A stretch of DNA of 64,000 bases from Epiperipatus broadwayi (taxonomy: Eukaryota > Onychophora > Udeonychophora > Euonychophora > Peripatidae), in NCBI GenBank assembly GCA_028023455.1, contig JAQFVV010000151.1:527001-591000 (forward strand), read 5' to 3'. The notes beneath the pieces were generated by a model. The model searched no databases. It saw only the letters and a list, made by a program, of their open reading frames with translations, and was not told where the DNA came from. A program made the position numbers and the translations under genes. Of this stretch, positions 11,321 to 24,522 are shown one piece after another (the stretch's first letter is position 1; each line of letters opens with the position of its first letter).

Positions 11321-11880
11321 TTTAAAACAATCAAGGGCAAGTTCAAATTCATTAACATATACTGGTATATCAGAATGGATAGAGGAACATTGTAAAAAAG
11401 AAGCCTGAAATTCTGCTTTAATGATAAGTTTTTCCATTCAGTAAATCATTGGTTTAGAAGTCTGATCTATAAGATTGCCAACTTCATTACCAGTGAACAG
11501 TAGTTTTTTTTTTAAGAAATACTTTTACATTCACCAAGCTTATATAAAAATTATTTGGCCTTATGATTAGTTCTTGTAAAGTTTTGCTTCTCTGTGGCCT
11601 CTTTCCATTTTTTTTATCTACTATTATCCAGTAATTTTAAAAGTTTGTCAACAATGCATAGATCTTGGGTAGACAAAAAGTGAACATAAAGAGGCTCTTC
11701 TGGTGTTTTCCAATCTGGAATAAATTGTTTTTAACTTCCATGAAGGATGGACATTTTGGAAACTGCTGTTACAAGTTTGTTAAACTTGTCATAGAAAGTT
11801 GGCATTAAACCCATTCTATTAATATTATATTCAAGATATCCAGTATGTGGGTTCCAGATAGCTTTTCTTAAATTCTTTCT

Positions 11881-12018
11881 TGAAACAGGATAACTTTCAA
11901 TTATAGAATATATATATATATCAGAAATTGTTTCTGTTGCCATATATCTTGAAACAGGATAACTTTCAATTATAGAATATATATATATATCAGAAATTGT
12001 TTCTGTTGCCATCTGTCT
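11881..12018 (-). repeat. 69-bp in-frame tandem duplication inside LINE relic
   Basis: Two almost identical 69-bp units, each containing GAAACAGGATAACTTTCAA, a short (TA)n run and TTGTTTCTGTTGCC. It duplicates 23 codons of the minus-strand LINE reading (MATETISDI repeated). Probably slippage around the TA run. Confidence 0.85.
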
Positions 12019-12480
12019 TAATGAAATATTCCTCCTTGTTCGATATTATAAAATAAAAGCATGTTATTTAAGTCCATTCATTTTAAAAGTTGACAATTTT
12101 CTTGATCTTCATTTATTTATTCCCAAAGACTACTATGAAATGTCATTTATGTAGAAGATATAGAAAAATCTGGACAGACAGGACAATTTGTATTAAGAGG
12201 TTTGTAAATGTTGCGTGTGTAAAAATTATCTATCTGAAAGGTAGCTACAAAATATATTTGAACTATCTTCAATAGAGTTCATTTTACCAATAATCAAAAT
12301 AAATCCAGGAAATTCAAGTTGTACTTTATTAGAAAAATGTTGAGTTTCTTGAAGTGCAACTGCTTCAATATTGTACAAATCAACTAATATATAGAAAACC
12401 TCCATTTCTGATTTTAATATACCATCAATGCTAAGCTGAAATTATTTCATTGTCCTTCTTAAATAAAGATTCTCACACTT

Positions 12481-14450
12481 GAAATGGGTCATGGTTGCCA
12501 ATGCCATGTAGTCATTTTTCATTTCAAAATTCTAGGACTCTCATCTTTGTAGACTTGGCATGGCTAATCTGCATGATCTCCTAAGAATTCACATTAATAG
12601 TGTAATGATGTATTTTCATGATTCGTTGTTTTTAACCCAGGATGTGGAGGCAATTCATGTCACAAGCTAATATTTATTTCTTGAAAAGTGGTCATGAGAG
12701 GCTATCATCCAGTCACCTCATAAAATTTTATTAATAATCATTATATATTCTCAGACATCCCAATCCAGTCCTAAAATATTGAATCACTAATATGGCATTT
12801 TTCTTCAGGAGATAAAAGATTAGGAATTTTTAATTTTCAAAAAATATTTACTATACCATATTTTTTATTATAAATAATTAAAATAAATGACAGACTTAGA
12901 ATACATTGAACACTAAAAATATTTTTTAATTTTTTAAACTTTTAATTAATTCTCTATATAATAGAGGCTTTTTTCTTTACATACTAAAAAAAAAAATATT
13001 ATTTTTTAATGACTATTGATTTTCGCTAATATTTTTCATTTCTTAAACTTAGCAAAAATTAATAATAATAAAAAAGACCTTTTGTTATGCAATTAAATTT
13101 TTTTTTTTTTTCATTTTAATAATTCTGTTCAGATGTCAAAAAATATTTTAACTATCATAACTTAAGATGAGACTAAGATTTTTAAACATAGATTCGTTTG
13201 TGATTTGTTATTAGAAATATACATAAGAAATGGGTCTAAATGTTATAAAAAATCAAACAATTAAAATAAAAAAACATTTATTACTTGATAAAAAAATGAC
13301 TGATAAATTTATTCCATCATTTGGACAATCTCTTATAACCAGCATTGCACTACTATTGTTCTTAGTAATCTCTTCATCATCATTCCTGTTAGAAATAGCT
13401 AAATATAGCAAACATGGAAAATATTTTGAGGAAATTCTTTAGTCTGCAAAAATGCACACCAATAGACTACTCCTCAGTAGAACTGTCCTCAATTATAGCA
13501 ATCATTTGAAATAATAAAAGTAATCAGTGAACACCTGCTGCCTAAATTCTGATAAAATTGAACTTGCTACCATATATTGGCATATACAAAAATCTATTAT
13601 CCTTGTTGTAATTATACTTTCATCTGAATTTTTATGTTATATGGATTCACAAAGTTGAAATAAATGCTTTTTTTTAAAGTTTACTTTAATAAATATTTCT
13701 TAAATGTTTTCGGTGTATGTGATCATGTGCCAAATCACCAACAAAATTGAAAATCATAAAACCAAAAAACACAGTTAGTGCATGTTTAAGTTAACTTTGC
13801 CTTCCAGACATGGCTTACTAAATGCATATGAGTTTGATAAATAATTTGAAGTGTTTATTACCTAATACATCACACGTGGATAATGGATTACTTAAAAACA
13901 ATAGTACAATTTCTATTGACTACATCTTGTAATCACAACCATATATATATATATACACACAGTATAATGCAAGTTTATGTTATCACAATGTTTGCTTAAT
14001 AATATATCAAACTCCCCCTATAATATCTTAAGCCGCCACTTTGCGGCTTAATAAATATATTGAATGTTATATTATCATATATATATATATATATCAATTA
14101 TTGTATACCATGTCTTATTTGGCAGCATATTCATCTGAATGATAATGATTAAACTGATAGCTGGTTATATTTTCTAACCATTTTACATCACAGTGATACT
14201 CAGATGGTAAAGCAACAAACTCTCATGTCTAAAAGCATTTTTATAGGAGAGTTATTCCTAAGTGCCACCTTTATTCCTGAAATAATGCCTTTAGTAATCC
14301 CCTGGTGACATTATAATGAGAATAGATAATACCCTCAATATCTCATCTAAACGTGCTTTTCTCAGAACATATGGCAAAACTATTTCTAATTAGGTTTGAA
14401 ATGAGAGAAAAGTTTAAAAATGTGAATAAAAAATAATAAAATTTATTTAT
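12481..14450. other. A+T-rich gap, little recognised
   Basis: The first about 150 bp may extend the LINE N-terminus. A 9-bp GC-rich hairpin lies at 14028-14051. An open frame at 13230-13442 has no recognisable domain. Otherwise featureless. Confidence 0.55.
14028..14051. other. GC-rich perfect hairpin in AT-rich DNA
   Basis: TTAAGCCGC (14028-14036) pairs with GCGGCTTAA (14043-14051) across a 6-base loop. Not a histone 3' stem-loop (wrong sequence). Function unknown; possibly a remnant of a palindromic element. Confidence 0.5.
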
Positions 14451-17360
14451 GACTACAGCATTTACAATCATTTTAATCTATTTTTTTTATAAATCAAACA
14501 CATATAAGTATATATTCAGACAGTGGTGACTTCATATTTGAAAAAATTCATTTAAGATTCAGAGTTAGAATCGGTGAAATTATATATCTGGAAGCCATCT
14601 TTAATATATATTTTTACTATCAAATTAATAGTCTGTTATTAAAAAAATCTTAAAGTTTTTAAAACTAAACCAACCTGCTTCTATAATTACGCAGATGTGA
14701 CATCACATCAATAATGGTAAATTTAAATATCCTCCATTCTAAATTTATATACTTTTTTTCTTATTTAGGAGGGTATATTAGTATTAATACATCACTAGGA
14801 TTTTTTAGCTTGCTACAACATAAAAGCAGTTTTTTTTCTTTTCACTATTCTATTACTATCTATTGAAAGCTTGAGCAATCAATAGTTACTTTCTCTACTA
14901 CTTTAGCACTATCTATTGTATGCTTGAATAATTTGTGCTTATTTTTTCTCTCTCCATTACTCTAGAACATCTATTATATGCTTGAACAATCAAGGATTAG
15001 TTTTTATTTCCTTATTACTCTAGAAAATTTACTGAAATATTGAGTAATCCAGTAGTTACTAAAATATATAGTCATTGACCTGCTGCTAAACTTATATAGC
15101 TATATAAGCATGCTGACTTGGATTCAAACTTTAAAATTCTTTTGAATATTACTTGAAAGTGGAAAGAAAGTTAAAGATGGATGATAGCCACTTAACTGCG
15201 TAGGTTTCAGTATTGAATTCCAAATTCTCATTGATAAATGAAAAAGCCCAAACTGTTTTGGAAGTGAGTATTAATAAATTGCTTTATCACTTACTTATCA
15301 ACACATTTACAATTGATGATGATAGAGGAGGAGTAGCAGTAGTAGCTGTAGAAGCAGTAATATTAATAATAGTCATCATCATTGTCACCTCAACCACCAC
15401 TGCAGTAGCAGTAGTAGATATAGCAGTAAGCCTGAATAAAACAAATGATATTATGCCATTATACTATTTACATTTACACACCTATTTTAATAAGAAAAAA
15501 AGGTACATATTATATCAAATAATGTTATCAGCATTGATAATAATTAAGAAACAAATGCCAGATAATATTGAAAACAGTAATTTATTCTTTCTTTCTAAGA
15601 TTGTAAGTAATGTGCACACCCAACTTGAGAGTCAAAGCCCTGATTTATGCTTCCAGAAAGAATGGAATAGGATGATACATCAAAAAAAGTTGTAACAACT
15701 GTTTGCCAATTATTACAAAATTATGGACTAGTCTTAAAACACAAATATTACTAGTAAGGAGATAGTAAAAATTGCATTAAAAGATAATTATAATGACCAG
15801 AAGTTAGTTATAGAGAAATAAAATGAATACCAAAGTTTTCTGTTGATCAAAATGAATATTAGGAAAAATAAAAAGCTTCATAAAATAATACCATAATATC
15901 TCAATTCTTTTAGCTTATTATAGCATAAGCAAGATTTCTCTCTTACACATACTACTGCTGCTGTTTCTACTCTACTACTACATACTATTATTATTACTAC
16001 TACTATTATTATTATTATTTTAATATAATCTGCTCTAAATTCGACTAATCAGTGTTTTCCAGATGATAATTCAATTCATTATTCCCATATTGTCCTTATA
16101 AATGAGAATTTGGGGTTTTAAACCCATCATAACATATTTGTATTGTCATATAGATTTGACACTACATTAGTAACATATTTTGGTATTAATAATAATAACT
16201 CAAATTTACACCAGATGGTGCTAAAAATAGTCCTTATTTCTGTGTTTATAGTGTTAAAAATTGAAAGATTCAAACGATCTTGAGTTAGTATTAACATTAC
16301 TAGCCAATGAAAAAAAAGATTTATACAGTTAGAAGTGAGTCTATTAAAATATAGTTACTGACCTGATGTCAGATCTATATAACTACACAAAGCATATTAG
16401 GGTTCAAAACCTCAGATTTTTTTAAATTTCAGGCTATTAGCTTGATAGTAAAAAAATGGAGTAAAAGTTGGCTATGAGATTTATAACTGCATTAATTCGA
16501 ATTTGAATCCCAAAGGCATTAGCCAGAAACAGTTCTAGAGATATGGATTAGTAAGTAGTATTAGCATCTCAATTATTTATGCTAATAATAGTTGGCACTA
16601 GAATTATAGAGAGAAGAGAAAGAAGACACCTTGTCAAATATGTAGTAGTAACAATAAAAAGCATACACACTCACTCTCGTAAAAAAAAAAAAAAAAGTAT
16701 ATTTCTTTAAAAAAAAAAAAAGAAATTTTATTTTTAAATTAGTTTAGGGTTTTTATTTGCTTATTCTATTTAATTCCAAGAAAAATGTTTCTTGAAAATA
16801 CGATCATTTCAATATTTAATTAAAAGGATATACATAAATATTTAAACATTATGTTATTGTTTTTCTATATTTATTAGTAAAAAAGTCATATAAACTTCAT
16901 AATTTAATATTGAAAAGAATTGAAGATAAAATTTAAATTAATATTGCATTTTTTGTTTTTTCAAATACAGTAGATTTTAATAAACAATTCCTTTCTTCAA
17001 CTAAATCTATTTTGTGATTATCATTAGATACTATTTAATCGAAAGCAATATACATATGTATAGCATTTCTCCAGAAGAAGCTTTCATCTTTTTATTTTCA
17101 AGGCTCTACCTGATTTAACATAGTTATATAGAGATGGGAATAAGAGCTAAATGCTTCTGGATTGAACCTCAAACGGTTAGTTTTGATATTTGACTATCAC
17201 AACTATTTGATTATTTTATTTTTGTGGTTGAGATGATGGAATCCATTTCCATTATTAGTTATCATCCTATTCTTTCATCACTAATATTGCTAAATGGTGT
17301 ACACTTTTCTAATGCATTAGATTTGACCAAAACAAAGAACTATTTCAATCTCATCATTAG
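14451..17360. other. A+T-rich gap with old SINE-like repeats
   Basis: Holds family G (about 14540-14700), family F (about 15057-15160 and 16338-16460) and ACT/ATT trinucleotide runs at about 15950-16020. The 160-codon frame at 15213-15695 is a product of low-complexity GTAGCAGTAGTA sequence, not a gene. Confidence 0.55.
16338..16460 (+). repeat. Old tRNA-like SINE, family F (clearest copy)
   Basis: ATATAGTTACTGACCTGATG followed about 50 bases later by a B-box-like GGTTCAAAACC and a TTTAAATTTCAGGCTATTAG tail. Relatives at 4488-4600 and 15057-15160. Confidence 0.5.
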
Positions 17361-19494
17361 TGCTATAACGATCCGGATTTAGGAGACTTAATGTAATCTG
17401 CACTACAAGGGCGCCATCTAGGCATTTGAACCTAGAAAAATTTATAAAGTAGGCAGATATGTAAGTCAAAAAATAAAAATAAAAATTTATATTGGTTGAT
17501 TCCGGTCGTTAGCCCATTGTCACTAGCTCAGTGGAACAGCAGAGATTTATATTTTATAAATTCTTATCTAAGAATAATTTTTAAAAAAGAATAAAATAAG
17601 CCACTGCCAGTAATTATACACACAAACATTTATTTTTGCACATATATATAACATTTAGTGTTATTATTTTAGTATGTTTACATTTTAAAATTTAACATTA
17701 TTTTTAACTTTTATTTTAGATTTTAATTTACATTTTAATTTTTACTAGTTTACATTTTAATTTTTATAAGTTCGCACAGATGGATTTATAAGTTTGTTTT
17801 ATAATGTTGAGTATAGATCGGTTACATAGATTACATGGTCAAAAACATTTCAAAATAAACATAAATGATCAAAATATAAAATCATTGGTGGAATTGCAGA
17901 GGGAAATTTATAAGAAACCCAATAGCATTCATCGTAAGACATCTGACATAAATACATCTTAGATACTCACCGTAAGGTATCAGTATTTACCGAATGTCTA
18001 TATATTTTGATCAAATATGAAAACCAAAAACATAATTGACCAATAACGAATCCATGCAAGTGTCTATACCCAGCTTAAATTTAATGCATATTTATTTAGA
18101 GTGTCGAGTATGAATAGACTACATAGATTTGCATTTGAAAAGAAAACATTCATCCCTTATTTAATTAACCTTAGGCCAAAAGTTCACAGCTAAACCGGCA
18201 TCAATCCATCTGATATATCGATGTGTTCAATGTAATATGAAATACAATAGCACAATTAGGTTAAGAGAAGAAATTGCTTCTCATCAGATAGGAATACTAC
18301 ATCTATCTGACAATAAGAGCAATAAAAAAAACTCCATAGGAAGGAAGTGCAGTCTCCATCTTATAATTTCTCCCATAGGCAAAACTAGTGTGTGCGGCGT
18401 ATAAAGCGATTCTGCCCATAGCGAACCTCATACTAATTACACCAATATATCCAATCCATTGACCTAATTCAACTATGAAACAAATAACCTAAGATTACCC
18501 TCCCCTAATATAACTTTACAAATCTATATAGCCATTCATGCCCGACTTAAGTTTAACATTTATATAATTTAATTTATCGCAAAACAAAAATCATAAATAA
18601 AACTTAAAGAACAAAAAAAAATGGAAATGATTTTACACAAAGGAAATACATCAGATAAAATTATAACTAATTAATAAATAATTTAGTTTGGTCAGATAGG
18701 AATCTATTGCAATTATTTTAAATATGGAAAGTTTTTAATTTAATGTTCATGAATTATCTAAAGTTCTTACGGTTTTAAAAGGTCCATAATTTGTAGTTAT
18801 TTGTAATTTTGAACGGGAATTCCCACACCATCCTGAAGATATTAGTATCCAGTTAGTCATTGTTTTTTGTTTATCCGGAGGTCTTTTAGTTTAGCTGGTC
18901 CTTAATGTAAAAAAAAATGATGTCATTTCTTTTTTTTAACAAAACTGAAGGGATTGAAGAGTGCATCTTTTCAATCCCTTCTCTTTCAACTCTGCATTAA
19001 CGCATATAGTCACATCTCTCTTCTCTCATAATAACTAACTAATAATTTCCAAACTTTTCCTTTTATATTAATTTTAAGGATTCAATTGACATTACGTCAT
19101 CGATGTGATGGTCCTTTCGCTGAGGTCCGATTCCATTGTTTTTCTCTCCTATCTGACCTTTGCTTATACATTTTAAATGCCCAAGGGCTAATTCACTTTG
19201 ACTAATTAAAATAATTATTTCCATTTTCTGATTACTTAATGTGTTTTCCAAAATTAAAGATATATTTTTATCTCTAAATCTTTTTAAGTTTTTGCTTTTA
19301 AAATATTTTTTCTATTTTTAATAAAGTTTTATTTTAATAATTTTTTTCATCTGTGCGATTTTATATATATATGAGTTTAGTATAGAATTTTAATTTTCAA
19401 TTTTTAATTGTTAAAAAAAAAAAGTTTTATTTGCGAACTTTTATTTTTTTCATGTTTAATAATAAAAAACAATGTAACGTACGCCGTTACAGTG
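17361..19494. mobile_element. Possible DNA transposon relic with weak TIRs
   Basis: TGCTATAACG at 17361-17370 and the complement of CACTGTAACG at 19494-19485 form weak terminal inverted repeats (7 of 10). Subterminally, TCGCACAGATG (about 17771) is inverted against CATCTGTGCGA (about 19346), 11 of 11. The segment has local GC-rich patches unlike its flanks. No transposase frame and no target duplication seen. It could equally be coincidence. Confidence 0.3.
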
Positions 19495-20192
19495 CTTTTA
19501 ACAAGAACTCACATCTAACTTGAACAAATAGTTTACATTTTAAAATTGTTTATATTTAGATTATTTTAATAAAGAAAACACTTGTTATATTATAAAAACA
19601 GTATAATGGAAAGAAGTTATTAAAAAGGAAACAGAGTTACATTTTGCAATGGATTTGTGGATTGTGAAAAAATATAAGCATTTCTTCAATAATTAAAGCA
19701 TTATCATATAGTAAAGTATGGAGATGTAGGTGTGATAAAGGGATTTATGTCTTTATTTATTTATCTTATATTTCAAAATATCCTTTCCAGATATTCTCTT
19801 ACTCATTTTATTTTACATATATATATATTTTATTTTAATACTATATTATTTTAATATTCACATTTTCATTCACATATGGTACTCATATTTTAGTCATCTT
19901 TAAAAAAATAAGTAGATAAATTATCTTACTCAAAAACTTTCATAATATCACTTTTCTTAAAAATAATAAATTTCTAAATTAACACTATACGGATTTTTAT
20001 TGCATTGTAGAAAGTTTTAAAATTCTTATAACACTCTTAATGAAATTCCATTATATAATCAAACACTAAATATTTTAAAAATAAAAAAATACTTTCCTTT
20101 TTATAAAAAAAAAAAAAAAAGACTATATTACTGCGATTGGCTGGAGATTCTTTCATAAAATATTTTTTATGTATTGGGATTTAAAGTAAACA

Positions 20193-20335
20193 AACAGCAA
20201 ACAAATAGTCAAGCGTTGTCCGAGAGGTCATAGCAGCCACCTTGCAAGCAAGTAGTTGGTTGCAAATGATTGTGGGTTCATGTCCCGGCCAATGCTATGA
20301 CATATGAAAAAAAAAAAAAAAACAGCAAACAAATA
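20193..20335 (+). mobile_element. tRNA-derived SINE copy 3 with 15-bp TSD
   Basis: Body 20208-20320: GTCAAGCGTTG, A-box-like CCGAGAGGTCA, then CTTGCAAGCAAGTAGTTGG, B-box-like GGTTCATGTCCCGG and a CATATGAAAA tail. The body is flanked by the exact 15-bp direct repeat AACAGCAAACAAATA at 20193-20207 and 20321-20335. The exact duplication and clean A-tail define both ends and imply LINE-type retroposition. Confidence 0.95.
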
Positions 20336-21070
20336 ATCATTCCAAATAAGTAGAATTATAGTCATAATTTTTCCATTTTCTTAGAATAACATATTGCTCC
20401 TCGGTCTTATTTAACCTTTGGCATAAATATTTCATATAGAATTTCTATTACTTTGTACATTTAGTAAATAAAATGTCATTTTAATTTGTTATTCCTGAAC
20501 TTGATCAGGAATGTAAAGTTAACTTTTTAAACTTCAGAATAATTCTTTTTAATACCCTGCATTCCAGTATATACATAGAATTCTTACGTAATGGATTTTG
20601 AAACTATTTAACAATGAAAGACTTGCTAAAAATATATTTTATGGCAAACTTGAGTCTGGTTTTCATTGGAGAAGTAGACCTCATCTAAATTGAGAGAAGG
20701 CATTTTAAAGAAATGCAATGCCAATTGTTTCCATTGGAAAAATATGGCAGAGAATATAATACATTGATGAGCTACAATTAAACATGATCCTCAAGGTATT
20801 TCAGAAAGAAAAGTTTTCTGCTAAAAAAATTAAGACATCTTCATAAAATGTCAAATACATAGAAAAAAGTTAACAGCACATTCTATATCTCTAGGCATAT
20901 TTGTGATTTATAAATCGGTTTGTATGATCATCACAAAACAAATATCTAGAACAGTTTTTTTTATTTTTCTCTACTTTTTTGGAGCTAGAATTGGACACAC
21001 TCATTAGAAAATGGCTGTTTGCTTTTATTATTGTTATTCATCATCATCATTATCATCATCATCATTATCA

Positions 21071-21143
<73 letters not shown>

Positions 21144-22679
21144 ACTTATATGAAACTTTTATATATTTATAGAACTATACTTTTGACCAGCAAATTAATT
21201 TTAAATCAAACAGTTTATGATTTAGAAAATCATGTGAAAGCTGAACTGCAATCCTAGAATCTTTAGCGAATAAATCCTGCATCTAATCCAATTTTTGTAT
21301 AAAAAAAACTACAGAAAAAATTGTATAATTATTTCCATGGATAATATTTTGATTTGACAAAACATTTTTTCCCCATATATAATTTCTCTCAATTCTTCTG
21401 GATAAATAAATGGTTCTTTTTAAATAGAGGACATATTAGATAATTTTGGAAAACAATATTTGATACTTTTTAACTTTAAAAATTATAATTAAAAATTATT
21501 ATAATATTTAAAGCAAATGTCTGCCAAGTATAAGGTTTGCATTCATAAAAATTATTAATGAGCAATCAAATAGATATTAACTTTTTTTTAAATTTCTTTA
21601 CTCGTTATCATATGCATATAATTTGTAAGTATTACATACAAATTTTAGTGTCACAGCATTAATGCTTAAATCAATAGAATATCAGCAAATTATCAAAGCA
21701 ACAATATTAAGCATAATTATAATATTGCCTTAATAACAGATTGCTGATATCGTTTAGGTTTGTTTTAGAATAAGACTGTGGTGATCTAATTCATATATAT
21801 AAAGGTTGCCTTGACAACAGATTGAAATTGTTGATTGTTAGTGATAGTGAGATTGTCTAAGTATTGATTGATTTAAATTATTATTTATATATGTGTATAT
21901 GTGGGTGCATGTATAATAATCTGTTTTAATTAGATATAAACATTCAAAGTGATATAAAGTTAAAAGAAAATAAATACATTTAATAATAAATTAAAGCAAA
22001 AGTGTTGAAATGCACATAATAAATAAGAATTATTATTATTAATATATACATTTAACATAAGATAATAAAGTTAAATTTAAATAAAATGTTACAGAGCAGC
22101 AATGAAAAGTTATTATATACTTTTATAATTATTCTATTATATATATATATAATTTTAACTGGAAAATCATAGAAGGATGATCATAAAAAAGACTATAAAA
22201 CTGTCTGAATTCCAATCATATGACAAACACCATTGACTGATATATGCAAATGCAAGCTGTTACGAGGCTTCTGAAAAGCATAATAACTACAAATGGAAAA
22301 ATGAAATTTTTATTAGTTTCTTTATGCTTTTAAAAGTTTGACTTTTTTACTATAAATCAGAAAAAGTTAGAATGCATTATCATGAGAAAAAAAAAATCCA
22401 AGAATCAAAGTAGAAGTGACTTATTAGTGTAAGTTTATTTATGCAATTTAAATTTTGATCTCAGCTTCCTGTATAATGACAAAAAAAAAAACTAGTTAAA
22501 ACACGGTAGCACATATTTTAAAGTAAAAAAAAATAAAATAAAGTAATTTCTCAGCATATTCAGCTATAGCTTTCACTCATAGCATCAGAAAAACAATAAA
22601 AATATAGCACTTAAAAAATTATAAAGTAAGAAAGCAGGATCAACTTGATTATTATAAATTTATTTTACCGCAAGTAAGT
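20336..22679. other. A+T-rich gap with long trinucleotide microsatellite
   Basis: Contains the (ATC/ATT)n array at 21038-21141. No other feature recognised. Confidence 0.6.
21038..21141. repeat. (ATC)n/(ATT)n microsatellite
   Basis: TCA/TCATTA repeats pass into a long pure ATT run, about 100 bp in all. Confidence 0.95.
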
Positions 22680-22858
22680 AATATTTACTAAGGCAATAAA
22701 CCTTTAAGCATGTGCGCTTGAAAATGCAAAAGTAGGTTGAAGTAAAAGGTTCCCCTCTTTTCTTCCAAAGAGTAAGCTTGTGGTTAAGACCTGTAGAGGT
22801 CCCTACCTTCGCATTTTCAAGCGCACATGCTTAAAGGTTTATTGCCTTAGTAAATATT
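22680..22858. mobile_element. Palindromic MITE with about 57-bp inverted arms
   Basis: Left arm 22680-22736 and right arm 22800-22858 are inverted copies (AATATTTACTAAGGCAATAA...; GCGCTTGAAAATGC...GTAGG). The centre, about 63 bp, contains GTTCCCCTCTTTTCTTCC and GTAAGCTTGTGGTTAAGACC. Relatives: 4645-4795 and a degraded GC-rich version near 40835-40930. No coding capacity. The parent transposon family is not identified. Confidence 0.8.
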
Positions 22859-23430
22859 GATTATTATGGTAATTTTATTTATGCTTTTAAAAGATTGCTT
22901 TTACTTTTCAATATGAGACAGAAAAGAGATAGATCATAGCAATGAAAAAAAAAATCTAAATGAGGAAAAAGATTCATGTTTTTATTACTGGAAATTTATG
23001 CTTTTAAATTTTTTGATTTTAGTTGTTACTATGAACTGGAAAACAAGGGTTAGCAACATAGAATCAGAAAAAATACAAACAAGTAGATGTTTTGAAGATG
23101 ATATGACTACTAGATCAGTGATCTGTGAATTTTAATTACAGTAAATTTTTCTATGTGTTTGTTTTATGTTTTTACATATTGGGAATTTAGATCTCATTAA
23201 AATACAAGTGTACAATATGTGCAGCAATTAATTTTATATGTATTTTTATATTTATATTTTTGATTTTCTATTATATTTTTTATATTTAAAAGGTAGTTTA
23301 GTATGGACTTGGGAGATATTAATTCTAAATGTATGTATTTCAATGTAATCTACAACAAATGGGTGATATAATGAACAATTTTCTTAAAACAATTATATTT
23401 ATTATAGAAATCATTGCTATTTGATAATTG

Positions 23431-23575
23431 ATGAATATACTCACTGAAAAAGAGAGTTTTTTAATATTCAGCTTTATTTCAATATATCATATTCATGGTA
23501 TATCGAATATAATGAAAGCATGCTAGGCAATAATAAAGCTGAATATTAAAAAACCATCTTTTCTGTGAGTATATT
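23431..23575. mobile_element. Foldback element, about 45-bp arms
   Basis: Arms 23431-23477 and 23531-23575 are inverted near-copies (AATATACTCACTGAAAAAGA..., ending AATATTCAGCTTTATT). The spacer is about 53 bp. No coding. It resembles a small snap-back MITE. Confidence 0.7.
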
Positions 23576-24486
23576 AATTAATTACAAGAAATATTAAGGC
23601 TAAGAAAAAAAAAAGAGCAATAATTGAATTACAGAAAGACATTATTGTATGCATTTGAAAGTGTTCCCATATTTTAATTACAGACTGGCTTTCAATAAGG
23701 AAGAGCATTCTAACTAAAGTAGGAAAAACAAGATGAGCAGAACTCAAAACGTATATGTGAGAGGGGGGTTTAAACTTTTCAATCAATCCATTATAGAATG
23801 AATTTTATGAATGGTCAGTAATAAACCATGCTATCAAATGTGAGATCAATATTTTTTTTACCAATCATATATAGTATACAATATATGTACTTATCATATA
23901 CTAATTGAATTTGCATGAAATTAACTACACGTCTTAAAAAACATTACAAATTTAATCTCAATTAAGTTAATAACATTACAAGGGCTTGTTTACAGCCTAT
24001 CTTATTTGCTTCATTTATTTATCTTCTTTATTCTCATGAAAATACTTTAAGATGTTCCAAAGTGTTTTAGTTATTCATTGACTAGCATCTGGTTTTTAAT
24101 CTTTAAATAATTAAGTTTTCTATTTATTCTTTTGTAATGAAATCATGCAAGAAAATTAGCTTAATTATATATACAAATTTAAAAAAGATGGTAATACTGT
24201 TATTGAAGTCTTTTGACGACAGATATTAACAAAGAATAAATTCACTCGGAGAAAAGAGGATTTTTAATACTTAACTGCACTCAATCCTTTTAAAAATTCA
24301 ATCTGAAAATCTATCAAATTCAAGAAAATGTCATGAATAATTTAAAAGTATTTCTAAATGCGGGTTATTATTTCTTAATTAAAATGTGTTATTATTTTAA
24401 CATTTTTTATTAACTTTCTCATCCGGAGCAGTCACTCGCAAACGAATATGGTCATTCCAATTCAAGAACAAAAAAAGATGATGATG

Positions 24487-24522
<36 letters not shown>

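Larger units (their letters stand above)
9880..12480 (-). pseudogene. LINE relic (APE endonuclease + RT), with nested insertions
   Basis: Read on the minus strand. 12480-12290 gives an APE-like start (DLYNIEAVALQETQ, EFPGFILIIGKMN). 12012-11600 gives the inter-domain region (NPHTGYLEYNINRMG, IPDWKTPEEPLYVHFL, CIVDKLLKLLDNSR-KKW). About 11200-11050 gives the RT entry block (IQ...SKNLA...NYSSLKTQ-AQK). 10480-10380 gives LLGIYTSDL and the catalytic-box relic FIYAHDIALIF. 10301-9927 gives FYLGITLDYTLIYFHYLSKV and LLENLAGTTQNFGPSAYTS. The order matches I/Jockey-group LINEs. Frameshifts and stops are many. A SINE (10691-10797) and two family X fragments (10909-11047, 11253-11320) interrupt it. The catalytic YADD reads YAHD. 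Confidence 0.82.

Noticed and set aside
14028-14051. Histone mRNA 3' stem-loop or bacterial terminator
   Set aside because: Stem sequence does not fit the histone motif, there is no histone frame nearby, and the genome context is animal repeats.
15213-15695. 160-codon open frame
   Set aside because: Built on GTAGCAGTAGTA/ATAATAGTCATC low-complexity sequence (VAVVAVEAV, IIIVIII runs). No domain, no splice or promoter context.
20208-20320. Genuine tRNA gene at this and other SINE loci
   Set aside because: Only A- and B-box-like parts remain; no acceptor stem or clover-leaf can be drawn, and target duplications and A-tails mark them as SINEs.
21038-21141. CRISPR-like or regulatory array
   Set aside because: Simple ATT/ATC microsatellite with no spacers.
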